Assembly (NCBI GenBank): GCA_946482625.1
Contig: CAMLSH010000006.1
Location: 1 to 27,647, forward strand
From: an uncultured Opitutaceae bacterium
Lineage (GTDB): Bacteria > Verrucomicrobiota > Verrucomicrobiae > Opitutales > Opitutaceae
Length of the DNA: 27,647 nt
Reading direction: 5' to 3'
Each line of letters starts with the position of its first letter. Positions within the stretch are counted from its first letter, which is position 1. Shown here in pieces: positions 18,007 through 25,528 of this stretch. The position numbers and the translations under genes were made by a program. The notes beneath the pieces are model-generated. The model saw only the letters and a program-made list of their open reading frames with translations. It was not told the DNA's origin and did no database searches.

Positions 18007-18247
18007 CGGCCTGACGGAAAACGGAGACTCCTTCGTGGCGGCTGGCGACGAGGGCGGTAGGTGCCGGCGCGGATCTGCATTGTGCATGCCGCGCGCAAAC
18101 CGAAGCACTGCATTTTGCTGAGGCAGCGACTTCTCCACCCGTAGCGACGTTCGTGGCGGTGCCTTAACCTGTTTGTCCTCAGTGATCTCATCGACACGGC
18201 GGCCGGATGGCATGGAGGAAGCGAGTAGGCATGCAGCTCCTCTCTCT

Positions 18248-18784
18248 ATGAAAACGAAAACCTCGCTCGCTCATCGTTCCCCGCGTTTCGCCTCTGTCTT
18301 TCTGGGCTCCGCGCTCATTTTGGTTGGTTGTACGACCGCGGCCACTACCGCAGTCGCGGCACCACCTGAAGCGAGCCAGCCTTCCGCTCCTGCGAAGGAG
18401 GCGTGGCAGACGACGAAAGAATCGGCCAGAACCGCGGCGGTCACGGTGAGGGAGGCGGTCAGCGACGCGTGGGAAAAATCCAAAGATGCCACGTTCAAGC
18501 AACGCGAGGCGGTGCGCGAACGCATGAGATCCGCGGAGGCTTCGCTCGACGCCAAGATTCTTGAATGGACGGCGAAAAAAGACGCCGTGACGGACGAGGC
18601 GCGTCCAGCAGTTGCGGCGGCGCACAAGGAAGTGAGCGAAGCGCGCGCCGTGCTCGCTCAAAAAATCGAAGCACTCGATAACGCGACCGAAGAAACGTGG
18701 AATTCAGTGAAGGCCGAACTCAACACCGCGTGGCAGCGCATGACCACGGCGGCGAGCGATCTCGCGGCCAAACTCCAGTCCTGA
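18248..18784 (+). CDS. Lipoprotein with long amphipathic helices, function unknown
   Basis: The 178-residue product has a basic N-terminus, a hydrophobic segment and a lipobox LILVGC, so Cys28 should be lipidated and the protein anchored to a membrane. After a Pro/Ala-rich linker, the rest is charged and heptad-like, rich in Ala, Glu and Lys, and predicted as long amphipathic helices or coiled coil. No enzymatic motif is visible. It lies 241 bp after the kinase pair and may be regulated separately. The start was chosen at the Met before the signal sequence; an in-frame ATG 75 bp upstream is less likely. The 18007-18247 gap shows nothing I can name. Confidence 0.8.
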   Translation: MKTKTSLAHRSPRFASVFLGSALILVGCTTAATTAVAAPPEASQPSAPAKEAWQTTKESARTAAVTVREAVSDAWEKSKDATFKQREAVRERMRSAEASLDAKILEWTAKKDAVTDEARPAVAAAHKEVSEARAVLAQKIEALDNATEETWNSVKAELNTAWQRMTTAASDLAAKLQS

Positions 18785-18949
18785 CCGGCGGGCCCAAGGA
18801 TCGTGGCGCAACGCGTTCTCCCAAGCGGAGGCGATGTGTTTGTCGCGAGCTATCCGATACCCGCTCGCCGGCCCGACAACGCCGATCCCCTTGGGCAGGA
18901 ATGCGCTTGGGGAAGTGGCGGCAACGCCTCGTCTGACTAACCTCTTCCT

Positions 18950-21202
18950 ATGCACTCATGGCTCCCCTGGCGTTACCTCCTTCGGCGCGCCGCCCGCTCA
19001 AAAGGATTCCTGGACCCGTTCGAGTTTCTCGCGCGGCTGAGGCAGTTTTCGCAGCCGTCGGAGGTCCAGGAACCGATCGAGCTCATCCGCGCGGGAGTGG
19101 TTTTTCATGCGCGTGGACTGATCAACACCAAGGTCATCCAAAATAATCTCGATTGGGTCTGGCCGTACTGGATCGCGCGCCAGTTCGACCCGGGAGACGA
19201 CTCGTTTTTGCCGCGCGCGTTCTCCTTCAGTCACGTCAATCTCACGCATCGCAACTGGAGCGCGGTCGGGGTTCCGGGGCTGGAGACATTTCCGGTCGTT
19301 GATCCGCGCGGCATGGTGACGCCGCGGGAAGATCGCTGGTCGCTCGACTGGTGGTTCATCCCGGACGACGGGGAGCCTTTTTATCCCTCGCAGACAAAGT
19401 CGGCGCAGCAGCGGCTGGAATTTGAGCGGGGACTGGAGGTCATCACGATCGTTGGTCGTGAAGGGCTGGAGCTGGAGAGCCGCGCGTGGGTTGAACTGGC
19501 GAGCGACGGCCGGCCGGAGCTGAAGCTGCAGGCGAAGATCGCAAGCCTAGGTGCCGGCGGACGGCTGGTGCTGGCGGTGCGCCCGGCGAATCCCGAGGGC
19601 GTCAGTTTTATCGACGAGATCCAGCGGACACCGGATGGCCGTCTCGCCGTGGGCGCCGCGCCGCCGGTGAGACTGGACGACACGCCGGCGCGTTGGGCTT
19701 TTTCCACATTCGAGCGCGGGGATCTTTCGGCGCGGCTCCGCGACGCGGATACGCCGGACTCGATCGAGTCCACGCACGTGAAGTGCCCGGCCGGCTTGGC
19801 GACCGCGGGTGTGATTTACCCCGTGCTCGCGAACGAGCCGCGGGTGGTGACGGCTTCGATGCCGCTGGTCGCGGAAAAGACAGCTCCGCCGGTGCTCGTA
19901 ACGTGGAGCGATGCGCTCGCTGGCACGCCTGTACTCGACGCCCCGCAGGCGGATTGGGTTTTTCTGCACGAATCGGCCTTGCGCACCCTGGTGTTGCTTT
20001 CGCCCGGCGAGATTTATCCGGGCCCCTACACGTACCGCCGGTTTTGGTTTCGCGATGCCTGTCTGATCATGAACGGGCTGTTGGCTGCAAATCTACACGC
20101 GCGAGCGCGGCGCGCGTTGGAAAAGTTTCCCGCGAGGCAGCGACGCGACGGGTATTTTCATTCGCAGGAAGGCGAGTGGGATGCGAATGGGCAGGTGCTG
20201 TGGATCGCGGATCGTCTGGAGCGAACGACCGGTTCGCTGCTTTCGACGGAATTGATGCGCTCATTCGAGCGCGGGGCGCAGTGGCTCCCTCGCAAGCGAG
20301 CGAAGTCGAAAGGTGGCCGGCACACCGGGCTGCTGCCCCCTGGGTTCAGTGCCGAGCATCTGGGACCGAACGACTATTATTATTGGGACGATTTTTGGGG
20401 AATCGCCGGATTGAAGGCGATCGCGGCGATGTATGAGCGCCGTGGCGACATCGAGCGCGCGGCGCACCACACGCACGAGGCGAGCGCGTTTTGGGACGAC
20501 GTGAGCAAGAGTCTGGCGGCGATTCCGCCGAGTGTGAGCCATTCGGGAATGCCGGCGTCGCCTTATCGGCGAATGGATGCCGGCGCCATCGGGTCGCTGG
20601 TCGCGGATTATCCGTTGCACCTCGATGAGGCCGGTCTGGGCAACTTCGTGAAGACCGCTGAGTGGCTATGGGAAAACTGCCGGCACGACGGCGGATTTTT
20701 TCAGGATATCATTCACTCGGGTGTGAACGCTTATCTCACGCTGGCGCTGGCGCAGACGTTTTTGCGTCATGGCGATCCACGCTACCTTGAATTGGTGGAG
20801 TCGGTGGCGAAACACGCGTCGCCGACCGGACACTGGCCGGAGGCGATTCATCCTCGCACAGCCGGCGGTTGCATGGGCGATGGGCAGCACGCGTGGGCGG
20901 CCGCGGAGTGGATCTTGATGATCCGGGCGCTTTTTGTGCGCGAGGAGGCCGATCATCTGGTCGTCGGCGCGGGCGTGCCGGCGGCTTGGTTCGAGAAGAG
21001 CGACCAGTTTTCCTACGGCCCGACGACAACGGTCTGGGGGCCGCTGAGCGTGATTTTCAGCCGGAGGGACCGGCATTGGTTCGTGAGGATCGACGGGACC
21101 TGGACCGGCCAGCCGCCGCGGGTGCGGCTCGAAGTGCCGGGTTTCGAAGCGGTGTGGGCGCAACCGTCGCGCTGGGAGACCCCGCTGGTCGCGAAGTCTT
21201 GA
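18950..21202 (+). CDS. Six-hairpin glycosidase-type protein (putative glycoside hydrolase)
   Basis: A 750-residue protein with no signal peptide. Residues about 40-335 look like a beta-rich N-terminal domain (INTKVIQNNLDWVWPYW, FSFSHVNLTHRNW). Residues about 340-720 look like an (alpha/alpha)6 toroid of the amylo-alpha-1,6-glucosidase/six-hairpin superfamily: GPYTYRRFWFRDACLIMNGLL (359-379) with Asp369, GEWDANGQVLWIADR (408-422) and YYYWDDFWGIAGLKAIAAMY. The acidic residues Asp369, Glu409 and Asp411 are candidate catalytic or substrate-binding residues (inference). Substrate and GH family cannot be assigned by eye; glycogen- or trehalose-like glucans are possible. It converges on the menG gene with only 6 bp between stops. 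Confidence 0.75.
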   Translation: MHSWLPWRYLLRRAARSKGFLDPFEFLARLRQFSQPSEVQEPIELIRAGVVFHARGLINTKVIQNNLDWVWPYWIARQFDPGDDSFLPRAFSFSHVNLTHRNWSAVGVPGLETFPVVDPRGMVTPREDRWSLDWWFIPDDGEPFYPSQTKSAQQRLEFERGLEVITIVGREGLELESRAWVELASDGRPELKLQAKIASLGAGGRLVLAVRPANPEGVSFIDEIQRTPDGRLAVGAAPPVRLDDTPARWAFSTFERGDLSARLRDADTPDSIESTHVKCPAGLATAGVIYPVLANEPRVVTASMPLVAEKTAPPVLVTWSDALAGTPVLDAPQADWVFLHESALRTLVLLSPGEIYPGPYTYRRFWFRDACLIMNGLLAANLHARARRALEKFPARQRRDGYFHSQEGEWDANGQVLWIADRLERTTGSLLSTELMRSFERGAQWLPRKRAKSKGGRHTGLLPPGFSAEHLGPNDYYYWDDFWGIAGLKAIAAMYERRGDIERAAHHTHEASAFWDDVSKSLAAIPPSVSHSGMPASPYRRMDAGAIGSLVADYPLHLDEAGLGNFVKTAEWLWENCRHDGGFFQDIIHSGVNAYLTLALAQTFLRHGDPRYLELVESVAKHASPTGHWPEAIHPRTAGGCMGDGQHAWAAAEWILMIRALFVREEADHLVVGAGVPAAWFEKSDQFSYGPTTTVWGPLSVIFSRRDRHWFVRIDGTWTGQPPRVRLEVPGFEAVWAQPSRWETPLVAKS

Positions 21203-21208
21203 ATACTG

Positions 21209-21916
21209 TTACTTTTTTGCCTCGTGCAAAGCGACGCTGCCGAGCGTGAGCCCGCGCGCTTCGATGGCGGAGAATCCGGCGGCGCGGATTTCGGCGGAGA
21301 GGGCCTCGCGACCCGGAAACTGTTCGATGGTTTCGTTGAGGTAGACGTAGGCCGCGCGATCGCCCGTGATGCCGCCGGCGATCAGCGGAAGCATGTGGCG
21401 GAGGTAGAAGAAATAGAACGGGCGGAACCAGCGGGCGGGTTGCGAAAACTCCAGGACGAACAACCGGCCGCCGGGACGGAGCACGCGGTGCATCTCGGTG
21501 AGGGCTTTGTGGCGGTCGGCCATGTTGCGCAGGCCGAAGGAGATTGTGACGGCATCGACGCAGGCGTCGGGCAAGGGGAGTGCGAGCCCGTCGCCGTGGC
21601 GGAAGGTAATGTTTTCGTAGCGGCGGCTCAGTCGTTTTTTGATCTCCGCCTCGTCGAGCATCGGCTGACAGAAATCCATGCCGGTGATCGCGACGGATGG
21701 CGCGAGTTTGTCGCCGAGGGCGAAGGCGACGTCACCGCTGCCGGTGGCGAGATCGAGGATGTCGCGTGGGTTGGCGCGTTGCACGGCGGCCACGAGTTTA
21801 CGGCGCCACCTGAAGTCCATGCACCCGCTCAGCAGGTGGTTCGCCACGTCGTAGCGACGGGCGATGCGGGCGAACATGGAGTTGACGGAAACAGGATCGG
21901 GCACGGCGGCGGACAC
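21209..21916 (-). CDS. menG: Demethylmenaquinone/ubiquinone methyltransferase UbiE/MenG
   Basis: This SAM-dependent enzyme performs the C-methylation that ends menaquinone synthesis (and one step in ubiquinone synthesis). From the chosen GTG it has 235 residues, the usual size. Motifs are VNSMFARIARRYDVANHLLS near the N-terminus, the SAM loop DLATGSGDVA (55-64), GDGLALPLPDACVDAVTISFG and the family hallmark GLRNMADRHKAL followed by LRPGGRLFVLEFS. The frame is open to 22120, but those added residues run into the rpmE terminator and are unlike any family member. Another in-frame GTG lies at 21904. Menaquinone is the likelier product in this kind of organism (inference). Confidence 0.93.
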   Translation of the reverse strand: MSAAVPDPVSVNSMFARIARRYDVANHLLSGCMDFRWRRKLVAAVQRANPRDILDLATGSGDVAFALGDKLAPSVAITGMDFCQPMLDEAEIKKRLSRRYENITFRHGDGLALPLPDACVDAVTISFGLRNMADRHKALTEMHRVLRPGGRLFVLEFSQPARWFRPFYFFYLRHMLPLIAGGITGDRAAYVYLNETIEQFPGREALSAEIRAAGFSAIEARGLTLGSVALHEAKK

Positions 21917-22042
21917 GGTGGATGATCGAAAGGTAAGAGCTGGGCGGTGTGACGACGGTTGGCAACTGCGGGTTCGAATGAAGGAACTCGATTCCGGTGG
22001 GAACCGGGCGTACGGCGGCCTGCTTGTCGCCCAAGCGGGAAA

Positions 22043-22073
22043 ATAAAAAACCCTCCCGTTGCGGGGAGGGTTT
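22043..22073 (-). terminator. Intrinsic terminator of rpmE
   Basis: On the minus strand the arms at 22064-22073 and 22048-22057 form a 10-bp stem (AAACCCTCCC against GGGAGGGTTT) with a 6-base loop, and the stem runs into TTTTTT and then ATTTT. It lies 22 bp after the rpmE stop codon and separates the ribosomal genes from menG. Confidence 0.9.
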
Positions 22074-22094
22074 GGGAAAGGGGTTGAGAGACGT

Positions 22095-22355
22095 TTACTT
22101 GGCAGCTTTGCCGCCACCACGCTTGAACTTGGTGGTGAACTTTTCGACGCGGCCGGCGGTGTCGACGATGCGCTTTTCGCCGGTGTAGGCGGGGTGCGAA
22201 TCCATCGTCACGTCGCGAACGACGACGAAGTAGTCCTCACCGTCGATCTTCTCTTTACGAGCAGACTTCATGGTGGACTTGGTGAGGAAGCGTTTGCCGG
22301 TGCCTACGTCGAGGAAGCAAACGTTGTTGAGAGTGGGATGGCCTTCGGCTTTCAC
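22095..22355 (-). CDS. rpmE: 50S ribosomal protein L31 type B
   Basis: An 86-residue ribosomal protein of the large-subunit central protuberance. Diagnostic are VCFLDVGTGKRFLTKST (12-28), DSHPAYTG (52-59) and GRVEKFTTKF. The zinc-ligand cysteines of the C+ form are missing (only Cys13 is present), which defines the type B, zinc-independent form (YkgM-like). The start appears to be GTG. It lies 25 bp downstream of rpmJ and is followed by a strong terminator, so rpmJ-rpmE form a two-gene unit. The C-terminal tail is Lys/Gly-rich. Confidence 0.95.
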   Translation of the reverse strand: MKAEGHPTLNNVCFLDVGTGKRFLTKSTMKSARKEKIDGEDYFVVVRDVTMDSHPAYTGEKRIVDTAGRVEKFTTKFKRGGGKAAK

Positions 22356-22380
22356 GGTGGGAAAAATAGAGGTTAGAAAA

Positions 22381-22506
22381 TCAACCCTGACGCGCTTTGT
22401 AGCGGGGTTCGACTTTGTTGATCACGTAAATCTTGCCGCGACGGCGGACGACTTGGCACGCCGGATGACGCTTCTTCGCAGATTTGATGGAGGAGACAAC
22501 TTTCAT
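22381..22506 (-). CDS. rpmJ: 50S ribosomal protein L36, cysteine-poor form
   Basis: Only 41 residues. It begins [18 protein letters not shown], continues [13 protein letters not shown] and ends RYKARQG, the pattern of the alternative L36 (YkgO-like) rather than the zinc-ribbon form, since only Cys17 is present. It binds 23S rRNA in the large subunit. The ATG at 22504-22506 has no Shine-Dalgarno, and a short GGTG-AAAA-CACC hairpin lies just upstream (22511-22522). It is paired with the likewise cysteine-poor L31 gene. No Zur box was recognised upstream. Confidence 0.95.
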   Translation of the reverse strand: MKVVSSIKSAKKRHPACQVVRRRGKIYVINKVEPRYKARQG

Positions 22507-22599
22507 AAAAGGGGTGAAAACACCGTTCGCGAGAGGGAGTGTCAAACGGAATTTTGGGGAAGTGTGACGGGCCGCTCATGCGAAGCGGTTGTCGGACAA

Positions 22600-22902
22600 T
22601 CAATCCTGCAAGATATCGCTGATCAGCAGGAGTTTTTCGGCGCGGCGGACGTGGAGGACTACGAGGCGGTTGCCGTCGATCCGGTAGTAGATCCAGCACG
22701 GTTTTATCCAGACTTGGCGATAGTTGGGGTGAGGCAGCTCCGGAATTGGCCGGCCCAGGCGGACGAAGGTTTCGAGGTGGTCGGTTGTTTTGAAAATGCG
22801 GCGGGCGACGACTTGGGCGGCTTCGGGTTTGTCGAGGGCAATGTAGTTGAGGATCGCTTCGAGTTGGGCGAGGGCGGGCTCAGTCCAGATCAACTTAGCC
22901 AT
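22600..22902 (-). CDS. ParE/RelE-superfamily toxin
   Basis: The 100-residue protein has the compact alpha-beta pattern of the family: WTEPALAQLEAILNYIALDKPEAA near the N-terminus, a central VRLGRPIPELPHPNYRQVWI and the C-terminal strand WIYYRIDGNRLVVLHVRRAEK. Toxins of this group either poison DNA gyrase (ParE) or cut mRNA on the ribosome (RelE). The PEAA helix and LGRP motif favour the ParE-like branch, but the target cannot be read from sequence. The start overlaps the antitoxin stop by 13 bp, so the two are translationally coupled. It lies 93 bp upstream of rpmJ in the same direction. Confidence 0.88.
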   Translation of the reverse strand: MAKLIWTEPALAQLEAILNYIALDKPEAAQVVARRIFKTTDHLETFVRLGRPIPELPHPNYRQVWIKPCWIYYRIDGNRLVVLHVRRAEKLLLISDILQD

Positions 22903-23147
22903 TTGGACAGGCGTTTCTTGGCGTCTTTCTGAGCAACGGTGCGTCCATCGCGGACGGCTTGTTCGCCAAGCGCGATTCCTTCGAGTACGGAAAGGCGGCG
23001 TTGGAGCTCTTCATAGGTCGAGACATCGACCAGATAGGCAGCGGGTAGTCCGTGTTGGGTGATGAGGATGGGATCCTTATCCGTCTGGAGATCGGAAATG
23101 ATCTCGGTGGCCCGGCGTTTGAGCGTGGTGACGAGCTCAATTTTCAT
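22890..23147 (-). CDS. Phd/YefM-type antitoxin
   Basis: The 85-residue protein begins MKIELVTTLKRRATEIISDL and carries PILITQHGLPAAYLVDVSTYEEL, the classic Phd/YefM N-terminal DNA-binding fold with its conserved HG-P-A pattern. The C-terminal third (about 58-85) is charged and would wrap the toxin. The ATG at 23147 directly abuts a perfect 22-bp palindrome, the likely operator for autorepression by the toxin-antitoxin complex. A GTG 9 bp upstream is in frame but lies inside the palindrome. The gene precedes and overlaps the toxin gene, the usual order. Confidence 0.9.
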   Translation of the reverse strand: MKIELVTTLKRRATEIISDLQTDKDPILITQHGLPAAYLVDVSTYEELQRRLSVLEGIALGEQAVRDGRTVAQKDAKKRLSKWLS

Positions 23148-23169
23148 GAGTGCCACTTAAGTGGCACTC
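23148..23169. promoter_or_regulatory. Operator palindrome of the toxin-antitoxin operon
   Basis: A perfect 22-bp palindrome whose half is GAGTGCCACTT ends one base before the antitoxin ATG. In Phd-type systems the antitoxin dimer binds such palindromes over the promoter. Here it covers the candidate -10 region and the possible transcription start. Confidence 0.75.
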
Positions 23170-23184
23170 GGACGGCGATGTCAA
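23155..23184 (-). promoter_or_regulatory. Candidate sigma-70 promoter of the toxin-antitoxin operon
   Basis: A perfect -35 box TTGACA (23184 to 23179, minus strand) is followed after 18 bp by TTAAGT (23160 to 23155), a weak -10 match. Seven bases further lies the antitoxin ATG, so the mRNA would be leaderless or nearly so. The -10 is at the centre of the operator palindrome, which would give direct repression. Confidence 0.5.
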
Positions 23185-23232
23185 ACGGGCGGGTGGACAC
23201 GGGGGCGAAGGTGGGGCCGTCCGCCGTGGCGA

Positions 23233-23793
23233 TCAATTCCGGCTCGGGTCGTCGGGTTCGCCGGCGAGGATTTTCCATTCGTAGTCGATGTTGCTGAGGA
23301 TGGCGCGCCAGAGCGTTTCATCCTGCGCGAGATCGAGAACGTCTGCCATGAGCGGACTGACGACCCACGTGTTTTGACTGAGCTCTTTCTCCAACTGGCC
23401 ACCCGTCCAACCGGCGTAGCCGAGGAAAGCGCGCAGGTGCATCCCGTCCTCCGCCTGCAGTTCAAGGGCTTTCTGCGGGTCGATGCCAAACATGAGCTGG
23501 AAGCCGGTTCCTTCGGGATTGAAGCGCCAAGCACAGAGCAGGAGGCGGTCGGTTTCGACGGGGCCTCCCTGGAAAATGGGTACGGACGAAAGCGGGCTGA
23601 GGGCGAATTCGGCGTTGAGCTGACCGAGGCGTTTGCCGAGAGGGCGGTTGAGAACGATGCCCATGGCGCCTTTTTCGTCATGGGCCGAGAGCAGGACGAC
23701 GGCGCGGCGGAAGTTGTCGTCCTTTAGCGAAGGGTGCGCGAGGAGCAGGGCGCCGGCGAGGGCGGTGGAGTCGGATTGGGACTGTTCGCGCAT
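23233..23793 (-). CDS. YqgE/AlgH family protein
   Basis: The 186-residue cytoplasmic protein shows the family's signature stretches: ALLLAHPSLKDDNFRRAVVLLSAHDEKGAMGIVLNRPLG-type N-terminus, FQGGPVETDRLL, FGIDPQKALE and FLGYAGWTGGQLEKELSQNTWVV-type C-terminal half. The fold is known, but the molecular function of YqgE/AlgH is not. The name AlgH comes from a proposed role in alginate regulation in Pseudomonas. It lies 22 bp after the dCMP deaminase gene, so both may be one transcript. The toxin-antitoxin operon follows on the same strand. Confidence 0.93.
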   Translation of the reverse strand: MREQSQSDSTALAGALLLAHPSLKDDNFRRAVVLLSAHDEKGAMGIVLNRPLGKRLGQLNAEFALSPLSSVPIFQGGPVETDRLLLCAWRFNPEGTGFQLMFGIDPQKALELQAEDGMHLRAFLGYAGWTGGQLEKELSQNTWVVSPLMADVLDLAQDETLWRAILSNIDYEWKILAGEPDDPSRN

Positions 23794-23815
23794 CGTGCGT
23801 TACGAGGGAGGTCGG

Positions 23816-24298
23816 TCAGGTGAGGTGGGTCACTTTCACGCCCGACTCGGTGAGGAGAGGCTCGACCAGCGGGTCGTTGTGATAATCGCCTCGATAACGG
23901 ATTTCCGCAATGCCGGCAGCCGCCATGATTTTCGCGCAATTGATGCAGGGGAAATGGGTGACGTAGGCGATGCAGCCTTCCACGGGGCTGCCGCGGCGGG
24001 CGGCGTCGGCGATGGCGTTTTGTTCGGCGTGAACCGTTCCCTGTTCGTGGCCGTCGCGCACGCGGGAAACGTGGGGCGTGCCCGGGAGAAAGCCGTTGTA
24101 GCCGGCGGCAACGATGCGGTTTTTGCGCTCGCCGCCGCTCACGATGAGGCAGCCGACGTGAAGGCGTTCGCAGGGCGAGCGCGTGGAAAGCAACAGCGCG
24201 GTGGCCATGAAATAGTCGTCCCACGAGGGACGATTTTCGAGGTTTTCGGCGGCGCGGGCCACCCAATCGATCAAGGAGTCGGTCACTACACTGCTCAT
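23816..24298 (-). CDS. Deoxycytidylate (dCMP) deaminase
   Basis: A zinc enzyme that converts dCMP to dUMP for thymidylate synthesis. From the chosen ATG it has 160 residues. Motifs are SWDDYFMATALLLSTRS (25-41), GYNGFLPGTPH (66-76), the zinc/catalytic HAEQNA (90-95; His90, Glu92) and PCINCAK (117-123; Cys118, Cys121). GYNGFLPG is typical of dCMP deaminases including the ComEB type, rather than cytidine deaminase. The frame extends 65 codons further upstream, but that part is unlike the family and overlaps the intergenic region with the divergent gene at 24482. Confidence 0.94.
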   Translation of the reverse strand: MSSVVTDSLIDWVARAAENLENRPSWDDYFMATALLLSTRSPCERLHVGCLIVSGGERKNRIVAAGYNGFLPGTPHVSRVRDGHEQGTVHAEQNAIADAARRGSPVEGCIAYVTHFPCINCAKIMAAAGIAEIRYRGDYHNDPLVEPLLTESGVKVTHLT

Positions 24299-24481
24299 GG
24301 GGCGGGGAGAGTGGGTGGCGGGTCGGAAAAGGCGATAGCGAAGACGCCGCGAACGGGCGCGGAAGGGGTGGGTGATTGTGGAGCGGATTTCGCGAGTCGA
24401 TGTGCGCGGAGTCGGCCGAAAAAGTTTGAGCAAGTTTTGCGTCGGCGGGTCTCTTGAGCAGCCTCCGACGAATCTTTCTTC

Positions 24482-25417
24482 ATGACGAATCACTCCACTG
24501 CTTCCCGCGCGCCGCGTTTGGTTTGGGCATGTCTGGGCGCAGCGGTGGTGCTATGCGTGGCCGGTCTGTGGCTCTGGCGAAAACAAGTGAGACGGGGCGT
24601 TGAGCGGCCAGGTGCTTACGTCGTGCCGCTCGCTGCGGACAGTCGCGCGGGTGGCGGGTGGTTCACGCGGTCGTTGTCGTCGGTTCGCACGTTTGCGGTG
24701 GAGGAGACGCTGAAAATTCCCGCTGGCTCGCGCGTGCGTATCGTCTTTGCGGATGGACGCGTTGAAGACGTGAGCGGGCTGGTGAAAACGCGCTTGGAAA
24801 CGCCGAAGCTGCACGGGGAAACGTTGGACGATTTTCTGGCTGTCCCGCTGGCCGAGCTCGCGAGTCTGGCACCGACGGGGACGAACGCGGCGGGCGGCGA
24901 TGTGCGCATCACGTCGCCTGTGGGTGTGACCCGTTTCACCAATCCGGTCGTGACTTGGGCGTCGCGTCCGGAAACCGACTACGACGTCGCTGTCGTCGAT
25001 TCGGCCGATCCGATGGCGCCACCGCGCGTGGCGGAAAAAGTCCGGCCACCGGTGACGCTGGAGCAGCTGAAGAGTCCGCAGAAGCCGCGGCTGCAGCCGG
25101 ATCGTTTGTACGAAGTGCTCGTGCGGGAAAAGGGCAGCACGTTGATGGTCGGGGTGGCGCGGATACTGGTCGCGAAAGAGGCGGGCGAAGGCGCGCTGCC
25201 GACGGAGCCGGCGGATTTGTTGCGCGAAGCGGTTGAGGCGATGGGGAAGAAACCGACGCGCACGGGTGATGCGTGGCTTGCGCTTTCGCGGTTACCGGCG
25301 GAGTGGAGCGAGAATGAGTTGGCGGTGCGGCTGCGGCTGCGCGTTGCGCTGGAACTGGGGCTGATGGACGAGTTCGCGCGCGCGCAGGAAGCGGCGTGGC
25401 GGCTGGCGAAAAAGTAA
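24482..25417 (+). CDS. Membrane-anchored protein of unknown function
   Basis: A 311-residue protein I do not recognise. It has one hydrophobic segment (about 13-32, LVWACLGAAVVLCVAGLWLW) flanked by basic residues, so it is probably anchored in the inner membrane with the bulk outside. The middle (about 70-245) alternates short hydrophobic strands and glycines as in beta-sandwich or FecR-like periplasmic domains (IPAGSRVRIVFADGRVEDVSG), and the C-terminal 70 residues are helical. FecR-like similarity is only a suggestion from pattern. It is transcribed divergently from the dCMP deaminase gene and is followed after 111 bp by the NIF3-like gene. Confidence 0.75.
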   Translation: MTNHSTASRAPRLVWACLGAAVVLCVAGLWLWRKQVRRGVERPGAYVVPLAADSRAGGGWFTRSLSSVRTFAVEETLKIPAGSRVRIVFADGRVEDVSGLVKTRLETPKLHGETLDDFLAVPLAELASLAPTGTNAAGGDVRITSPVGVTRFTNPVVTWASRPETDYDVAVVDSADPMAPPRVAEKVRPPVTLEQLKSPQKPRLQPDRLYEVLVREKGSTLMVGVARILVAKEAGEGALPTEPADLLREAVEAMGKKPTRTGDAWLALSRLPAEWSENELAVRLRLRVALELGLMDEFARAQEAAWRLAKK

Positions 25418-25528
25418 ACGGGGCTATCTATGGACGTTGCTCCGGCGGAACGGAGCGTGCGGTTGGGGACAGCGCTTGAGCTGCTGCGAGAATTGACCCA
25501 CGCGGGCGGGCGCGGCCTAGTGGCGCGT

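Noticed and set aside
21224..21925. 233-codon plus-strand open frame
   Set aside because: Antisense to menG/ubiE, which shows all family motifs.
21969..21985. GGTTCGAAT resembling a tRNA T-loop
   Set aside because: The flanking bases do not form a T-stem and no acceptor, D or anticodon arms are present at the right spacing.
23633..24457. 274-codon plus-strand open frame
   Set aside because: Antisense to the YqgE/AlgH and dCMP deaminase genes, both with clear motifs.
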